Assembly (NCBI GenBank): GCA_018398575.1
Contig: JAGTXZ010000006.1
Span: forward strand, 62,001 to 126,000
Source of the DNA: Ampelomyces quisqualis
Lineage: Eukaryota > Ascomycota > Dothideomycetes > Pleosporales > Phaeosphaeriaceae
Reading direction: 5' to 3'
DNA: 64,000 bases
Both the position numbers and the translations under genes were made by a program. Numbering within the stretch: the stretch's first letter is position 1; each line of letters opens with the position of its first letter. Below, one piece after another: positions 35,863 to 47,285 of this stretch. The notes beneath the pieces were generated by a model that was given only the letters and a program-made list of their open reading frames with translations, was not told the DNA's origin and made no database searches.

Positions 35863-38119
35863 ATGGAGGACCGAAAGCGACCCAGCGCCGACGACGCTGC
35901 TCCTCCTGCAAAGAGGCAAGCTTTGACCGTCAACGGCGCTCGCTCCCATCCAGACACTGACATGCCGTGGAAAGATGACATCGAGGTTCGCTTCCCCGAT
36001 CACACCCGCCCTCGTGCCCGCATGCGCGAACACATCGGCTAATACTGCGATCGAGTAGGCTTTTCAGAAGGACGCCATCCTGCGGCAGATGCGCGAATAC
36101 AAGCGGGAGAAGACATCTGTCGAGACCCAGCTGAACGAGCTCGAGGGCCGCTCCAGGTACCACGACGACCACTTGCGCACACTCGACGCTTGGTTCGATC
36201 AGGTCAGTGCACCAAACATGACGGCGGGCGTGTATGCTGACGGACGTTAGTTGGTCGATGAAATCCAGGTGTTGAGCGGAGAAAAATTGCAAGCGTCGTC
36301 AGGTGATTCGCGCGCCAATGGTTCGGTACCTGCCACACTTTTGTTCCAAGACAGCGAGTCTTTCAGGAAACACTTGTCCAGGCGAAAAGACAAGATTGTT
36401 TCGTCGTTGACGGGTCTGTTCGCAAAATATCCACCCAGCAGCCCAGAAGTCGCAGACCTTCAAGAGCAATTGTCTAAACTCCTCGCTACCGAAAAGGAAC
36501 ACATTGTGCAACTACAACGTGTAAGCACAGAGAAAGAACAGCTGTCGGACCGTTTGGACACTGCCACGCATCGTTATCTTATTGCCGAGAAGAAGATTGA
36601 TCGCATCAAGAGCCACCAGGTACAAAAGCTTGAACAACAAGCTGTAGCGAGCAGCACGGCAAAAGAAGATACGTCAGCTATGATCAACGGAGTAGAGTCC
36701 ACCAATGGCAAAGCGCCGTCCCCTGGACCCCTTGGCGAAGAGGTGGAGACTGCAAAAAACCAGGCTGTAGCTGAAGCTGCGAAGAGGAAAGAGCAGCTTG
36801 AGCAGGTGGAGCAAGAGAACAAGAGGCTTACTGAGGAGGTAACATCCCTCAAGGTGAAGTTCAGCCTGCTTTCGGATGATGACTACGCCAAAACGGATCT
36901 ATTCAAGGCTTTGAAGTCGCAGCACGAGGACGTCATCAAGCGTATCAACAACTTAGAGGCAACCAACAATCAGCTGCGAGAAGAGGCTCAAAAGTACCAG
37001 GCAGAGCGAACAGCGTACCGGATCAAGATAGACGACGAGGCACGTTCTTCTTTGGCTGAGTCGGAGAGTGCCGTGTCACAAGCGGAAGCAAATTTGGCAC
37101 GAATTCGTGCCGCTCGTGATGAATTGCTTGCCAAGAACAACATCTTGGAAAATGGTCGCAGGAGCTCGGACGCATCAGCGGAACAATCAAAAGAGCTTGT
37201 TGGTGCTTGCGAGAGTCGCATTGCTGCGTTGGAATCCGAGTGCGAAAGGTTGAGGTTGCAAATTTCAGAGAAGCAGTCAACAGAAGAAGAGGAGACTCCC
37301 GTTACTGGTGAACTGACACCAGAGCAATCACAAAAAAAGATCGCAAACCTGGAAAGCCAGCTCAAGCTTCTCAGTGGAGAGCTTCCATCCATGGAGGCAG
37401 CGTGGAAGAAGGCGCAAACGGTTGCGAACAAGAAGATTATCGATGTTGCTGCATGGGAAGAGAACATTGCGAGAGCTAACGCGGACAAAGCCAAAGCTGA
37501 TCAGAAGTACTTTGCGGCAATGAAGGCCAAAACCGAATTGGAGCACCAGGTTCGAGCTCTCCGCCTGCAGACTACCAAATCGACCGAAGTTGTTTCCCAG
37601 CTTAAGGAGGCCGACTCTCTCAGCCGGTCACTTGTAGACAAGCTGGAGAAGCAGACTACCGAAATGCGATCTCAGATGGATGAGCTCTCTGTACAGCACC
37701 GTCAGTTGCAACAGAAAGTTAGCGAGAATGCCATCGCCTCAGAAGGACATGTCAGCCAAATCGCCGAGCTCATGAAGGTCTTGGAGGCCAAAGACGCATC
37801 CTGTCTCACCGCAAAGCAAGGTCAGCGCGAGGCGGAAACCGAGCGGGAATCTCTTTCAGCACAAATCACAGGTCTCAAGAAGCAGGTACAGACGTGGAAG
37901 AAGAAGAGCGCAGAAGGCCAGACTTCGGAGACGTCGACGATGGAGCAAATGATCATGTGTCAGATCTGCAAAAGCCACATCAAGAATACCGTGATCAAGA
38001 CGTGCGGCCATCTCTTCTGCGACCAGTGCGTACAGGACCGCCTCACCAACCGGGCAAGGAAATGCCCAAACTGCGGCAAAGCGTTCGGGAGCAACGATAC
38101 GATGCGTGTCCACCTTTAG
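35863..38119 (+). CDS. BRE1: E3 ubiquitin-protein ligase Bre1 (histone H2B)
   Basis: Bre1 with Rad6 monoubiquitinates the C-terminal lysine of histone H2B in the nucleus, a mark needed for H3K4/K79 methylation and transcription elongation. Three exons: 35,863-35,985, 36,059-36,202 and 36,251-38,119, with introns of 73 and 48 bp (branch-like GCTAATAC at about 36,039), giving 711 aa. The N-terminus MEDRKRPSADDAAPPAKRQA matches the family start; an in-frame ATG 17 codons upstream is the alternative. DAWFDQLVDEIQ is the conserved N-terminal block. Residues about 100-640 are long heptad-rich coiled coil, with no frame breaks. A C3HC4 RING lies at 659-697 (C659, C662, C674, H676, C679, C682, C694, C697) at the extreme C-terminus, as usual. 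Confidence 0.95.
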
Positions 38120-38687
38120 GATCCTTCTCATTCCGACGATACCACCAAACCTTTTTGCGAATTGTACAATACCAATTTTTCCTTTCAGTCAACTTTTTTT
38201 TCTGCGAGCAAAGCACGGCAACGGTGTTCACTTGGCGTCTAATATGCGGCCGGTCCATCTTGGACGACTTTTCTCATGCCGATGGAGCAGGATCAAATAC
38301 TGCGTAAATGGTGGGCAGAAACCATGTACGATGAGATTGGAATTCGAGCGATTTTGGGCCTTGTTTTGGTAGAGTAGGAGCCGACCATTTAACACTTTCC
38401 TTGCTGATCTGGCGGACGGGTCGGGAAGGATGGGAAAGGGTTGTTTGGGACTTGGAGCGAGCAAGCAAGTTAGCTTCGAGACGCCGAATGGCGGACGGGT
38501 TGATGGAGAGTGCAAATCAAGATAATCTCTCATTCGCACAGTGCTTGTTAGATGTGATTCAGTCTTGTTGAATTGATCTACCTTGCGCATGCCAAGCTGA
38601 ACATGAAAATGCTTGGATATTATCAGACACATTTTGTACAGCTTCATGACCCGTCTGATATACACAGCCTCTCCACAGCTCACTAAT
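38120..38687. other. Shared 3' region of BRE1 and the NADH kinase gene
   Basis: 568 bp between two convergent stop codons. It contains T-rich runs (CAACTTTTTTTTCTGC at about 38,190) suitable for 3' UTR processing. Short open frames here show no protein similarity. Confidence 0.6.
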
Positions 38688-40019
38688 CTATACATCCTGA
38701 TCCCCAAACGGATAATTGAACTTCAAAAGCGCGTTCAACCCGCCAACCCAATGATCCTCGACACCCTCTTCCCTCCCACCCCGCGTTCCCCGAACAATAC
38801 TCGGCACACCACCCACCCACTCCCCTGTCTCATTCCTGACGTGTTCTCCCGCGACACGGACTTCCATGCCCTCGCCCATGCCCTCTGTGATGGTCATACC
38901 GTCGATACTGACCTCGACCTCCCTGCCGCGATTCTTGGCGCCGAGACGCAAGCTAATGGGCGTTTCGGCGGGGAGGACCAGGGGGCGGAAAGACAGGGAG
39001 CGCGGACAGATTGGGGTGAGGAGCAAGCTGGGGACGAGGGGGTGGACGATACTCCCGCCCGAAGACAAAGAATATGCTGTTGAGCCTGTGGGCGAGGATA
39101 TAATCATGCCGTCTGCGACGGCTTCGGTGAGGAAGCGGTTGGCGATGTAGACGTCTATTATTTTGAGGTGGGGGGATGAGCCCCGGTGCAGGGTTACTTC
39201 GTTGAGGGCGTAGGTGTCTGTGGCGGAGGAGGGGGGGATGCGTGTTCCCGAGGGTGAGAAGACGCCTACTTTGAGGCGGTTGCGGAGGAGGATGCGTGCA
39301 GTGCGGGTGGGGCCCATTGCTTTGCCGCGGAGAGAGTGGGATGTTAATGGTATGTCTAGGGGGTCTGATGAAGTCGTGGGTGGTGGTGAAGGTGAAGGTG
39401 CAGTGTCGTGAGGGACCGAGAGTTTGGAATAAGTGTCCATCGCACCGGACATGTAGACTTCTCGAAATGCCCGCTTGTACTCTTTGAACTTCCACTCCCC
39501 CAGGAAACCAATCGTGCCCATGGCGAAGCTCAGTACGGGCGGCACGCTCGCAGCATGGCTGAATAAACTGCTTGCGCGAAGCAATGTGCCGTCGCCGCCG
39601 AGCGTGCAGATCAAGTCGGTTTTATCCGACAAGTGCGACGACGTTCCGAAGCCAGAGAGTCCATCATATGTATAGACAGGGAAGGGCAGTTGTTCGTGGA
39701 GTTCGGACGCGGTCGAGGGCTCGAGGATGATGTTTATCGCGGGGTAGGTGGAGCGAATGTGTGTGGTGAATTCGATGACAGACTCGGTGATGTTGGGTGT
39801 GCGTTTCTTCTTTGTGACGAAGATGTTGCGCGGCGGCGAGGGCCATTGCAGGCTCAAAAGGGTGTTTGTAGGGCTGGGTTCGTACGCGGGTCGTAGTCGT
39901 GAGGGGAGGTCACGGATGTGTTTGATTTCGAGATGCGCCGGGGTTGAGGAGAAGGTTCGGGCGTGTGAGGGTTGCACGAGGAGTCGCCAGGGGAGCACGC
40001 GGTGCCGGACGAGCTTCAT
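38688..40019 (-). CDS. POS5: Mitochondrial NADH/NAD kinase, Pos5-like
   Basis: Phosphorylates NAD(H) at the 2'-hydroxyl of its adenosine ribose, using ATP, to make NADP(H); the Pos5 type supplies matrix NADPH. It is one exon of 443 aa from the ATG at 40,019, chosen because it begins a basic, Ser/Arg-rich presequence (MKLVRHRVLPWRLLVQ, then HARTFSSTPAH) typical of mitochondrial import. An in-frame ATG 36 codons upstream would bury it. The catalytic GGDGTLLRAS motif is at about 141-150, followed by FAMGTIGFLGEW. The second conserved block, NEVTLHRG...ADGMIISSPTGSTAYSLSSGG, is intact. The enzyme ends at KFNYPFGDQDV. It is divergent from the acyltransferase gene. Cytosolic Utr1-type kinases usually lack the presequence, hence this choice. 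Confidence 0.88.
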   Translation of the reverse strand: MKLVRHRVLPWRLLVQPSHARTFSSTPAHLEIKHIRDLPSRLRPAYEPSPTNTLLSLQWPSPPRNIFVTKKKRTPNITESVIEFTTHIRSTYPAINIILEPSTASELHEQLPFPVYTYDGLSGFGTSSHLSDKTDLICTLGGDGTLLRASSLFSHAASVPPVLSFAMGTIGFLGEWKFKEYKRAFREVYMSGAMDTYSKLSVPHDTAPSPSPPPTTSSDPLDIPLTSHSLRGKAMGPTRTARILLRNRLKVGVFSPSGTRIPPSSATDTYALNEVTLHRGSSPHLKIIDVYIANRFLTEAVADGMIISSPTGSTAYSLSSGGSIVHPLVPSLLLTPICPRSLSFRPLVLPAETPISLRLGAKNRGREVEVSIDGMTITEGMGEGMEVRVAGEHVRNETGEWVGGVPSIVRGTRGGREEGVEDHWVGGLNALLKFNYPFGDQDV

Positions 40020-40456
40020 AGTGAAGCTGTGGTGTCTATTGTCACCGTCTGGGATTAGCTGGTCGAGTCGCGTGCCCACAACGTGGGAAGGAATGCTAAA
40101 ATTAGTTAGTCTGCGGAGATAGTTCACCCTGCCTTACTATCTCCGTCTTGACGCGTGGCGGGCCTTGGCGGGCCATCCCTGTCGCGGGGCGCATTCTGGT
40201 GTCATGGTTTCCGGACAGCTCGTGGAAGGCTGCGGATCGGCATCAGCTCGTGCCTGCACTGCTTACACGTCTACAAGGCCATGGACACGCCGTCGTGGCC
40301 TGACGCCTCTTTTGAATCATTCTTGGACACTCGCCAGGCACTAACCTCCCTTTGCGCTTCACGACCATCTCTTTTAGCTACCCCACCGCGCCTGTTTACC
40401 TCGACCCTAGCGCATCCGTCCAGCTGAGCAAAGCCACCGCACACCCACGAGGCACC
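40020..40456. promoter_or_regulatory. Divergent promoter between NADH kinase and acyltransferase genes
   Basis: 437 bp between start codons. CCTCGACCC-like pyrimidine-rich stretches precede the acyltransferase ATG. No defined factor site is claimed. Confidence 0.4.
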
Positions 40457-41886
40457 ATGACGACCGACAACCTCCGGCAGCGGCACCAGCATGCATCCGC
40501 ACAAGTCCTCAACTCGGAGCATTTGCCGGAAAAACCGATGGCTTCTGCAGTGTACACAGAACACCCAGGAGGCAGGATAAAGCACGGGACATGGAAACAA
40601 GCTCTTCGCATGTTCCTGTTCGCCGTGTACTTCAACGGCAGCATCATAGCGTCAGTAGAGCCTTGAGACGGCATCGCTCAGAATACTGACAAGACATGTT
40701 CAGGATCGCCGTTACCCAAGTCATCGGCGCGCCGCTTTACTTCTACAGCATGGATCTCTTTTATGCCTGGATGGCTATGACCAAGCAACACTTTGGCATC
40801 GTGGCTACCACCATGACTTATTGGTGGGCGCCAGTCAAGATGCGGATCAGTGGCGATGAGAGCGTGCGCGGACAACTGAAGAGGACAGAAGACGGGAGAC
40901 TCGAATGTGCCTTTCCAGAGCGCATGGTTCTCGTCTCCAACCATCAGGTTTGCATACTTTCTTCATCGAGAAAGGGCGACCAAGAATAACAAAATATAGA
41001 TCTACACGGACTGGATCTACCTCTGGTGGATCGCCTATACATCATCCCTTCACGGCCATCTCTACATCATCCTCAAAGAATCAATCAAATACATACCCAT
41101 CCTCGGTACCGGCATGATGTTCTACGGCTTCGTCTTCCTCTCGCGCAAGTGGTCAACAGACCAGGAACGTTTTCGATACAGGCTGAAGAAGTTATCTACA
41201 AGCCATGATGGCCCGCTATCAGGCAGCAAAGGTCTCGACCCAATGTGGCTGCTCATATTCCCAGAGGGCACTAATTTGAGCGACAACGGCCGCACAGCAA
41301 GCAAGAAGTGGGCGGACAAGAACAACATGGAAGACCTTCGGCATGCCCTCCTTCCGCGAAGTACTGGTTTGCACTTTTGCCTGAGGGAACTCAACGGCTC
41401 GGTCGAGCACATGTACGACTGCACTCTCGCCTACGAGGGCGTACCGTAAGTTTCTTACTGCCAATTACTTTCCTGCCATAAAACTCACAGACTTTAAGTG
41501 TCGGGCAATACGGCCAAGACCTCTTCACCCTGCGCTCTACATACTTCCAAGGCCGGCCCCCAAAATCCGTAAACATGCATTGGCGCCGCTTCGCCATCGC
41601 CGATATACCTTTAGAAGACGACAAAGTCTTCAAAGACTGGATCCTTGCCCGTTGGCGTGAGAAAGACGATCTACTGCAGTATTTTGTCGAGAATAATCGC
41701 TTCCCGGCTGACGAGGGTGTGAGTAAAGATGGGAGAAAGGGTGCGGGCTGGATTGAAACGGAGGTCAGACCGGTTAAGTGGGCGGAGTGGGTGCAAGTTT
41801 TCATTCCGACGGCCACGGTAGCGTTGGTCATCAACGTGTTTGTTAAGATGGTCAATATTGTGTTGAGGGTGTTGCGGGTGAAGTGA
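40457..41886 (+). CDS. Lysophospholipid acyltransferase, LCLAT1/CST26 type
   Basis: PlsC-superfamily membrane acyltransferase moving fatty acyl groups from acyl-CoA to lysophospholipids; yeast Cst26/Psi1 acts on phosphatidylinositol. Four exons: 40,457-40,650, 40,704-40,947, 41,000-41,445 and 41,499-41,886, with introns of 53, 52 and 53 bp, giving 423 aa. The H-x4-D catalytic motif is rebuilt across intron 2 as NHQ|IYTD (H145, D150). FPEGTN (about 233-238) is the second conserved block. The N-terminal hydrophobic stretch (MFLFAVYFNGSIIA) and a C-terminal one (VFIPTATVALVINVFVKMVN) are probable membrane segments. Exon 4 starts after TTTAAG; the nearer CACAG acceptor would give an immediate stop. 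Substrate is not determinable here. Confidence 0.88.
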
Positions 41887-41984
41887 AGGTCGGGCATGAG
41901 GAGTTTGGGCTGTCGTTGTGCGTCGCGATGAAATAGTTGTCGATACCCCCTATATAGTTTATTTTCCTCTTTTTCACATGTCAA

Positions 41985-44055
41985 TCAAACCTCATTCTTC
42001 GCACGCTCGTACCTCGTCCTACTCACATAGTCCTTCTTCGGCCCCTTGACATCATATCTTACTTCCCACCACACACCACCTTCTTCTCCCACCATCCCAG
42101 CGCCAAATTCCCAGGCAGCAGTATACAAATCCTCGGCGCAAAGATGTTGTTCTTTATTCCTGGCCTGCATCACCCCTTGTTCTCTTTCCCCTGGCACAAC
42201 ATCTCCCATCTCAACAAACACCCCGCCAACTCCCTCGCCGTTGCTCCCTACCCCACTACCCCGCGGAACAGCCTCGTCGTCGAAGAACTTGACTACCACA
42301 CCCTCCGACACACCCTCGTCCTCGCTGACGAGTTGATACACATACTTGCGCCTCGCAATGAATTTCAACCCAGTGTCCGTCACGAAATCGCCTTCTTCGG
42401 CGTACAGTAGCGTAGGCGGGGAATGGGGCACAACGACGTGCGTGAATGTTGCTGTTCCATCGACTGTGCCTGAGGGGTGCGTAGGTAATGCCGAGGTGAG
42501 CGTGCGGTGGAATTTCCACTCTGTGTTTTGCAGCGCGGTGAAGATATTTCTCGGCACGTGGTGATGTTGAGGAGGTGGGTTGATGGCAGTGTGCATGCTG
42601 TCGTTTATCTGTGCACGCATTTGCTGCGCGTTTCCGCGTGAGAATAAGACGTTGTTTACGCTTTGGAGCGTTGTGCGGCTTGGGTTTAGAGAGGGGTTGG
42701 AGGTTGTTATCCAGCTTAGCCGCTGTTTGATCAGGGTCTTGTCTACGTCATGTGCGCTGTGTTGTGTGCTTAGATCGATGTCCCCGTGGTCGTCGGCGAA
42801 TAGACACAATACGGCGAGTGCAGCGCCGACGGAGAGATCTGTGCCTGTTGGGCAGGATAGGAGGATCTTCGGCGGGGCGGAGGGGGAGCGGAGAGAGCAG
42901 AGAAATGTGGGTAGGAGGCTGAGTTCGGTGCGTAAGTCGCGGGAACCGAGTTTGCCTATGCGGCATATCAAGGGGAGGTAGTGCTTTACTTTTGCTGCTT
43001 TGATGCTTTCGAGTGGAAGCGGTTCCGGGGTGCATGTGATGACTATATCGAAGCCGGATAGATCGATATTCTGGGTCGCGGCGATGTAGAGAGTACTGGT
43101 GGGCTTGATGAGCGTTGTGCCAGAACTTGTTCTAATTGATGCTTCTTGTTTGAGGAGTCCCGATATAAGGGCCGGCGCGTCTTCATCGCTCGCGCTCATA
43201 AGGAGGTCTTTGTTCTTCCAGAACACAGGTGGGGTGAGGCCGTGACTCCAAGCTTCGTGATCGTCTGCGGCGCCTTGCACGTAGCCTCCTTCTGATGATT
43301 CTGCTCCTTGTACACGACGTGATGCAGTGCAGAGAACAACGGGGTGAAAGTCTTTGAATACAGTTGTTGGGTCTGGTAGCGAAGATTGCTGAGTGACCCA
43401 GATTGGGCGGAGAGGCTTTTGCAGCTTTGCGCGAAGCTCTGGAACATTGGGTTTGCAAATTCCCTGCCTTGATTAGATGCTGCATGGGCGTCATGGTAGT
43501 TATTGTTGGACGCACCAAAAATTTCTGCACGAAACCATCGATCTTGCTACTGATCTGCGCATGCTCACTTGACGATACAGCCTGAGGTGGCGTATACATG
43601 GCATGTTCGCCATCTGTACCGAAGAGCGTACGATTGATGACACAACACCAAATAGGTATGGTCTTACTCAAGGCATCAGGCATACTTTTTCCTCGCCTCG
43701 TAGAATCCACAACAACTGCACCTCCATGCTTCTGAACAACATCTAGCAGCTGCAAGTTCAGTCTCCTCAAGCTAAACCCCCACTGACTCATGTGGCCATC
43801 CGTGCTCTTGAAGTATACACCCTCGGCCTTATTTTCTGGGCGAATATACCACGATCCGCAGCGCTCGTTGGCCACGAGTGGAAGTTGATAAGCTTCTGAG
43901 ACCGAAGTTACGAAGTTGCTGTCTAATGTGATAGAGTGGAGACGATTGTGTATGGACAGTGCCGAGCGCTTAAGCGACACCAGCGTGCTAGAGAAGTTTG
44001 GGTTGTTAGACAGATATGGAAATAGTATATCCGACTCCGATAGAGGTTGTGTCAT
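41985..44055 (-). CDS. RIT1: tRNA A64-2'-O-ribosylphosphate transferase (Rit1) fused to a DUF6314-like domain
   Basis: Rit1 adds a 5-phosphoribosyl group to the 2'-O of A64 in initiator tRNA-Met, keeping it out of elongation. Two exons, 43,516-44,055 and 41,985-43,463, with a 52-bp intron starting GTGCGT and ending GGCAG, giving 672 aa. The N-terminal Rit1 domain shows GSWYIRP, YFKSTDGHMSQWGFSLRRLN and VVDSTRRGKSMPDALSKTIP, followed by KPLRPIWVT. The C-terminal phosphatase-like domain of Rit1 ends with ILLSCPTGTDLSVG (about 381-394). A further domain from about 484 to the end (WKFHRTLTSALPTHPSG, LLYAEEGDFVTDTGLKF, then HLCAEDLYTA and GPKKDYVSRTRYER) matches the pattern of DUF6314 proteins. 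Yeast Rit1 is 513 aa and lacks it. The frame is open throughout. The stop lies 98 bp from the convergent acyltransferase stop. Confidence 0.92.
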
Positions 44056-44211
44056 GTTAGATTGATGTGTTGCTTCCTTTGTTCCATCCAGTGAGATTGC
44101 GCGGCAAGGCGTTGACTGAGAGTGGGATTATGTCAAATGTGCTTGTCCCGTATCCGACTCATGGAAATACACATCGACAGTCTGTGTACATCTTGATGAC
44201 CAATCTTTAGA
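44056..44211. other. Short intergenic stretch upstream of RIT1
   Basis: 156 bp; nothing beyond probable RIT1 promoter sequence. Confidence 0.4.
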
Positions 44212-45161
44212 TTATTCCATGCGAGGTGGAGAGACAGGACGTGTCGATGTCTCCGGAACTAAGTCTGAGCCAAGAGCGCTAGCCCAATCTAGGCTTGGTA
44301 GGTACTGAACCGCCCACATCATAGCCTTGGGAAATACTACTGAAGCATCCTTCAACTCCTCAGGCATATATACGCCTACATCTGGACCAATGAAGCACCA
44401 GAGTGGGGTTGATAGGCCGACCAAAGCAGACACGCACCGTGAGCTTGTTCGCCAGCATTTTTTCAGGTCGTGAAAACTTCTTCGACGCTAGACCTTTCTG
44501 CCGTCGACCAGAACAGGACCAAGAAGGCGCAGAAAGCAACAACTTGTAGGCCGAGGAAGAATCTTTCGGCGATTGGCAGATGGTCAGCTAGGTAAATGTT
44601 GAAGCCTTTCATCGGGAAGAGCCGCAGGAGCATGATCAGCGTACATGCCAAAGTTCGCCGATCGGCACTTCCCGCTGGAGAGCATCTGCGTGCATGGGGG
44701 ACTGTCAAATTTCCATCCAACGGCGACGCTCCATGCGATAATGTAACTTCGTGTTTTCTGGAACGTAGGCGGTACAAATTTGCTGACCCCGTGGTATTTA
44801 CCTCCAGTAGTGGGCGCCATCGATGCGATTTCGGCGAGGGAGGCATTCATGGCCACAGCGAACAGCTAAGTTGTTATCATAATACTGAAGACACCCGCTA
44901 TTCCTCCATTGAAAGCTCAAAGTAAGCGGACAGCAGAGCGCTCTCCCATATCGATTGAAGCACAAAAACGAAACCAATGATGGAGATCAATCGGAATTTT
45001 CTGTCTGTGCATTGGAAAAGGCGGCTGCAATTCTTGAGGCATGCGCGAAGCTCTTGCTTCTTGTCCATTCTCGGCATGTCTTGCGCATCGTTTTCCGTAC
45101 CACCAAGGGCTTTGCTATGGTTTGCAAATGTGTCGTTACTCTTTACATTGTGCTCTTCCAC
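44212..45161 (-). pseudogene. Amino-acid/GABA permease relic
   Basis: Remains of a fungal APC-family amino-acid (GABA/choline-type) transporter. In order on the minus strand: an N-terminal segment ending IGFVFVLQSIWESALLSAYF, then after a frameshift FNGGIAGVFSIMITT with a TAG, and LAEIASMAPTTGGKYHGVSK (the conserved second-helix block). After another shift come FNIYLADHLPIAERFFLG and LSTPLWCFIGPDVGVYMPEE with LKDASVVFPKAMMW. The segments between GWK and FNIYL and everything after AMMWAV are missing or unreadable, so only about half of a normal protein of about 520 aa is represented. No splice pattern repairs the breaks. Dead. Confidence 0.85.
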
Positions 45162-45689
45162 AGCTCCGGCGACCCTTATCTAGAAGCCATCATCATGGCG
45201 ATTCTTCTGTCAGTATGAAGAAACATATCAGTATACTCCATGCCGTGTGATAGGAGATGCCGTCTGTCTAAGCACTTGCATAGGTACCTCATCAGTCCAA
45301 ATGGCCTTTAGGACCTGTAAGTGTTACATCCTCGATATTCAAAGTTTTACAACACCGCAGTAAGAGATTGTGCACAACAGACTTTAGCGGAATGTCGATC
45401 CAGATTCGCTGAGATGAACACCAAGACCGCTAGACATTGGCTCGTCAAGCGTTTGACAGTCGTATGTCACGAGGACTGTTGACGTAACAGTACACAAGTC
45501 TTCGTATAATTGTCTAACGACAGTTCCGAAGCCACGCGAATCATGGTTGTCTACGGGACTTTTGCCGTCATAGAATGCATTGGCTCACCGATGCAGGCAA
45601 AGTAGCTCTCACAGCGTGCAAACATGGCCATGCCAGCCGAACGTTGTTTGGAGTTAAACCGCTGCAGTACTTTGATCGGTGGGGATAGG
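45162..45689. other. Intergenic, no gene recognised
   Basis: About 530 bp upstream of the permease relic and ahead of the P450 scrap. It may hold further unrecognisable pieces of either; nothing is alignable by eye. Confidence 0.5.
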
Positions 45690-45779
45690 GTCGTTGAACA
45701 CGACCAAGGTCTGCTCAACTTCGACGATCTGAAGAAACTCCCTTATATCCAAGCAGTTTTTAAAGAGACTTTTCGGTAG
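45690..45779 (+). pseudogene. Cytochrome P450 fragment (K-helix)
   Basis: Thirty codons before a TAG include LPYIQAVFKETFR, the K-helix of fungal P450s with the E-x-x-R pair (E-T-F-R) and the usual preceding LPYLxAxxKE pattern. The haem-binding Cys region and the rest of the enzyme are not found nearby. Short, but the match to the K-helix pattern is distinctive. Confidence 0.6.
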
Positions 45780-47285
45780 CACCACAGGCTACCCATTATA
45801 ATCTACATGCAACCACCATTTACTATTGCTAGAACCGATCTTTCACCCCCAAAGGCCCACTTTTCAAACAATGCACGCCAACTAGAATTTTTTTGACTCG
45901 CCCGAACACTTCTGACCTAAGCGTTGGATCGGTCAAACACAGTTAGGCAGTTTTGATCACGAGAGCTGAGTCTGCGCCGAACAGTTTATTGCGCGTAATT
46001 CGCTTTCCATTGCCGTTGCAAGAATAGTACGGGCTTTGAACATGAAGTCGAAGGACGGCAAGACGTCGGTCGTCCATGAGAGCATGTTTACTCCGGCGTT
46101 CTTGTGGCACCAAAAGCCTTTCGATGTCGTTTTTGAGGCTCGGAGTCAAACGCATTACGAGGTGATTGAGAGGGAATGGAAGGGTGCGGACGAGGACGTA
46201 AGTGGGATGCTTTGATACAATTCTTGACAAGGTGGTGGAGATTAGCTTAAGACTACGGAAATGAGGACGAGGTTGTCGATGCAAAAGAGTCCAAGGGACA
46301 AAAGTGTGAATTTTGACACTGATGCAAATTATCGGATTATGATGAGTTGACTTAGAATTGTCCTTCGCCATCGCAATGTTGCCCCTCGTCAGCACGACCA
46401 GAGTCGTATTCGAGACGGATTCGCTGCTTCGATGTCAATAATTATCCCCATGACTACCCCCATAACCACATCCTCATGCATATCGAGCACTCGACACGAG
46501 TGTTCATGGACTCAAGCAGTTGCAAAACTGCCATGCTGTATCAAACCACCTGACAATGTACGACAGAAAGGTTGGCGTATTTGTTACACCTGTAGGATAT
46601 TGCGCAATAGAACTGGGCCTGCGGCCGGCCGATGCTGGTGAACATCAAGCCACGGAATGTGCTATGCGAATTTCCAACTAGTCGTAAGCCTACTAGCAGC
46701 GCGGAGTCTCAACAATATTAGTGTCTGTGAGATATGATTCACAAGCGGACGAAATCATAAACACCACTGCGGAGACAATGCAGGATGCATGACGTCGCCA
46801 TCCTAGATATTTCTAATCAGCTTTACGCTAAGCTTGATACGAGCAAGCGTATGGGGCCATAGCGTTATGCGCGCTCGGCTAGATTGCTATTGGCTAGCTG
46901 CGCGCAGCTGAGTAACGGACTTTGACAGTTCAGCCTGCATTCTCCTTTGTTGTTGCTTATTTCCATGTGCGTTGAAAACTATGTTTCGTGTAAAGCAGCC
47001 TATCGCGTGCTCAGAACAAAAGCCAAGCTTTTTCGTGCGTCGGATTTGTAACAATGTGCTTGCTTTGTGATATGCATGCTGACTGTGTAGGCGAAGGGAT
47101 CACAATGGAGATAGGTGAGATGGGAGGATAGCGACGAAGATAAGTATGGGTAGTATGTTGCTGTTCAGTTTCCACATCTTCTTAAATCCCCATCAACTCA
47201 TTTCAAAGACACCAGGTCAAATCAACTCTGTCAATTAATCCCCCATACCGTCTATATATCTGACACCGATCAATCACCTACAGCC
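45780..47285. other. 1.5-kb region without a recognisable gene
   Basis: Ordinary base composition and no convincing protein. The minus strand at about 46,000-46,130 gives a protein-like stretch in one frame (NMLSWTTDVLPSFDFMFKAR), too short to assign, and stops interrupt it on both sides. The part from about 47,160 is C/T- and A-rich and is the likely promoter and 5' UTR of the MFS gene (start context CAGCCATG). Confidence 0.5.

Noticed and set aside
39214..39675. Plus-strand frames opposite the NADH kinase gene
   Set aside because: Antisense to a well-supported single-exon enzyme; no similarity of their own.
40155..40427. 90-codon plus-strand frame upstream of the acyltransferase
   Set aside because: It overlaps the real first exon in another frame and shows no similarity; treated as promoter or leader sequence.
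45943..46395. 150-codon minus-strand frame between P450 scrap and MFS gene
   Set aside because: No recognisable family, unusual composition, and another frame of the same strand looks more protein-like; not supported as a gene.
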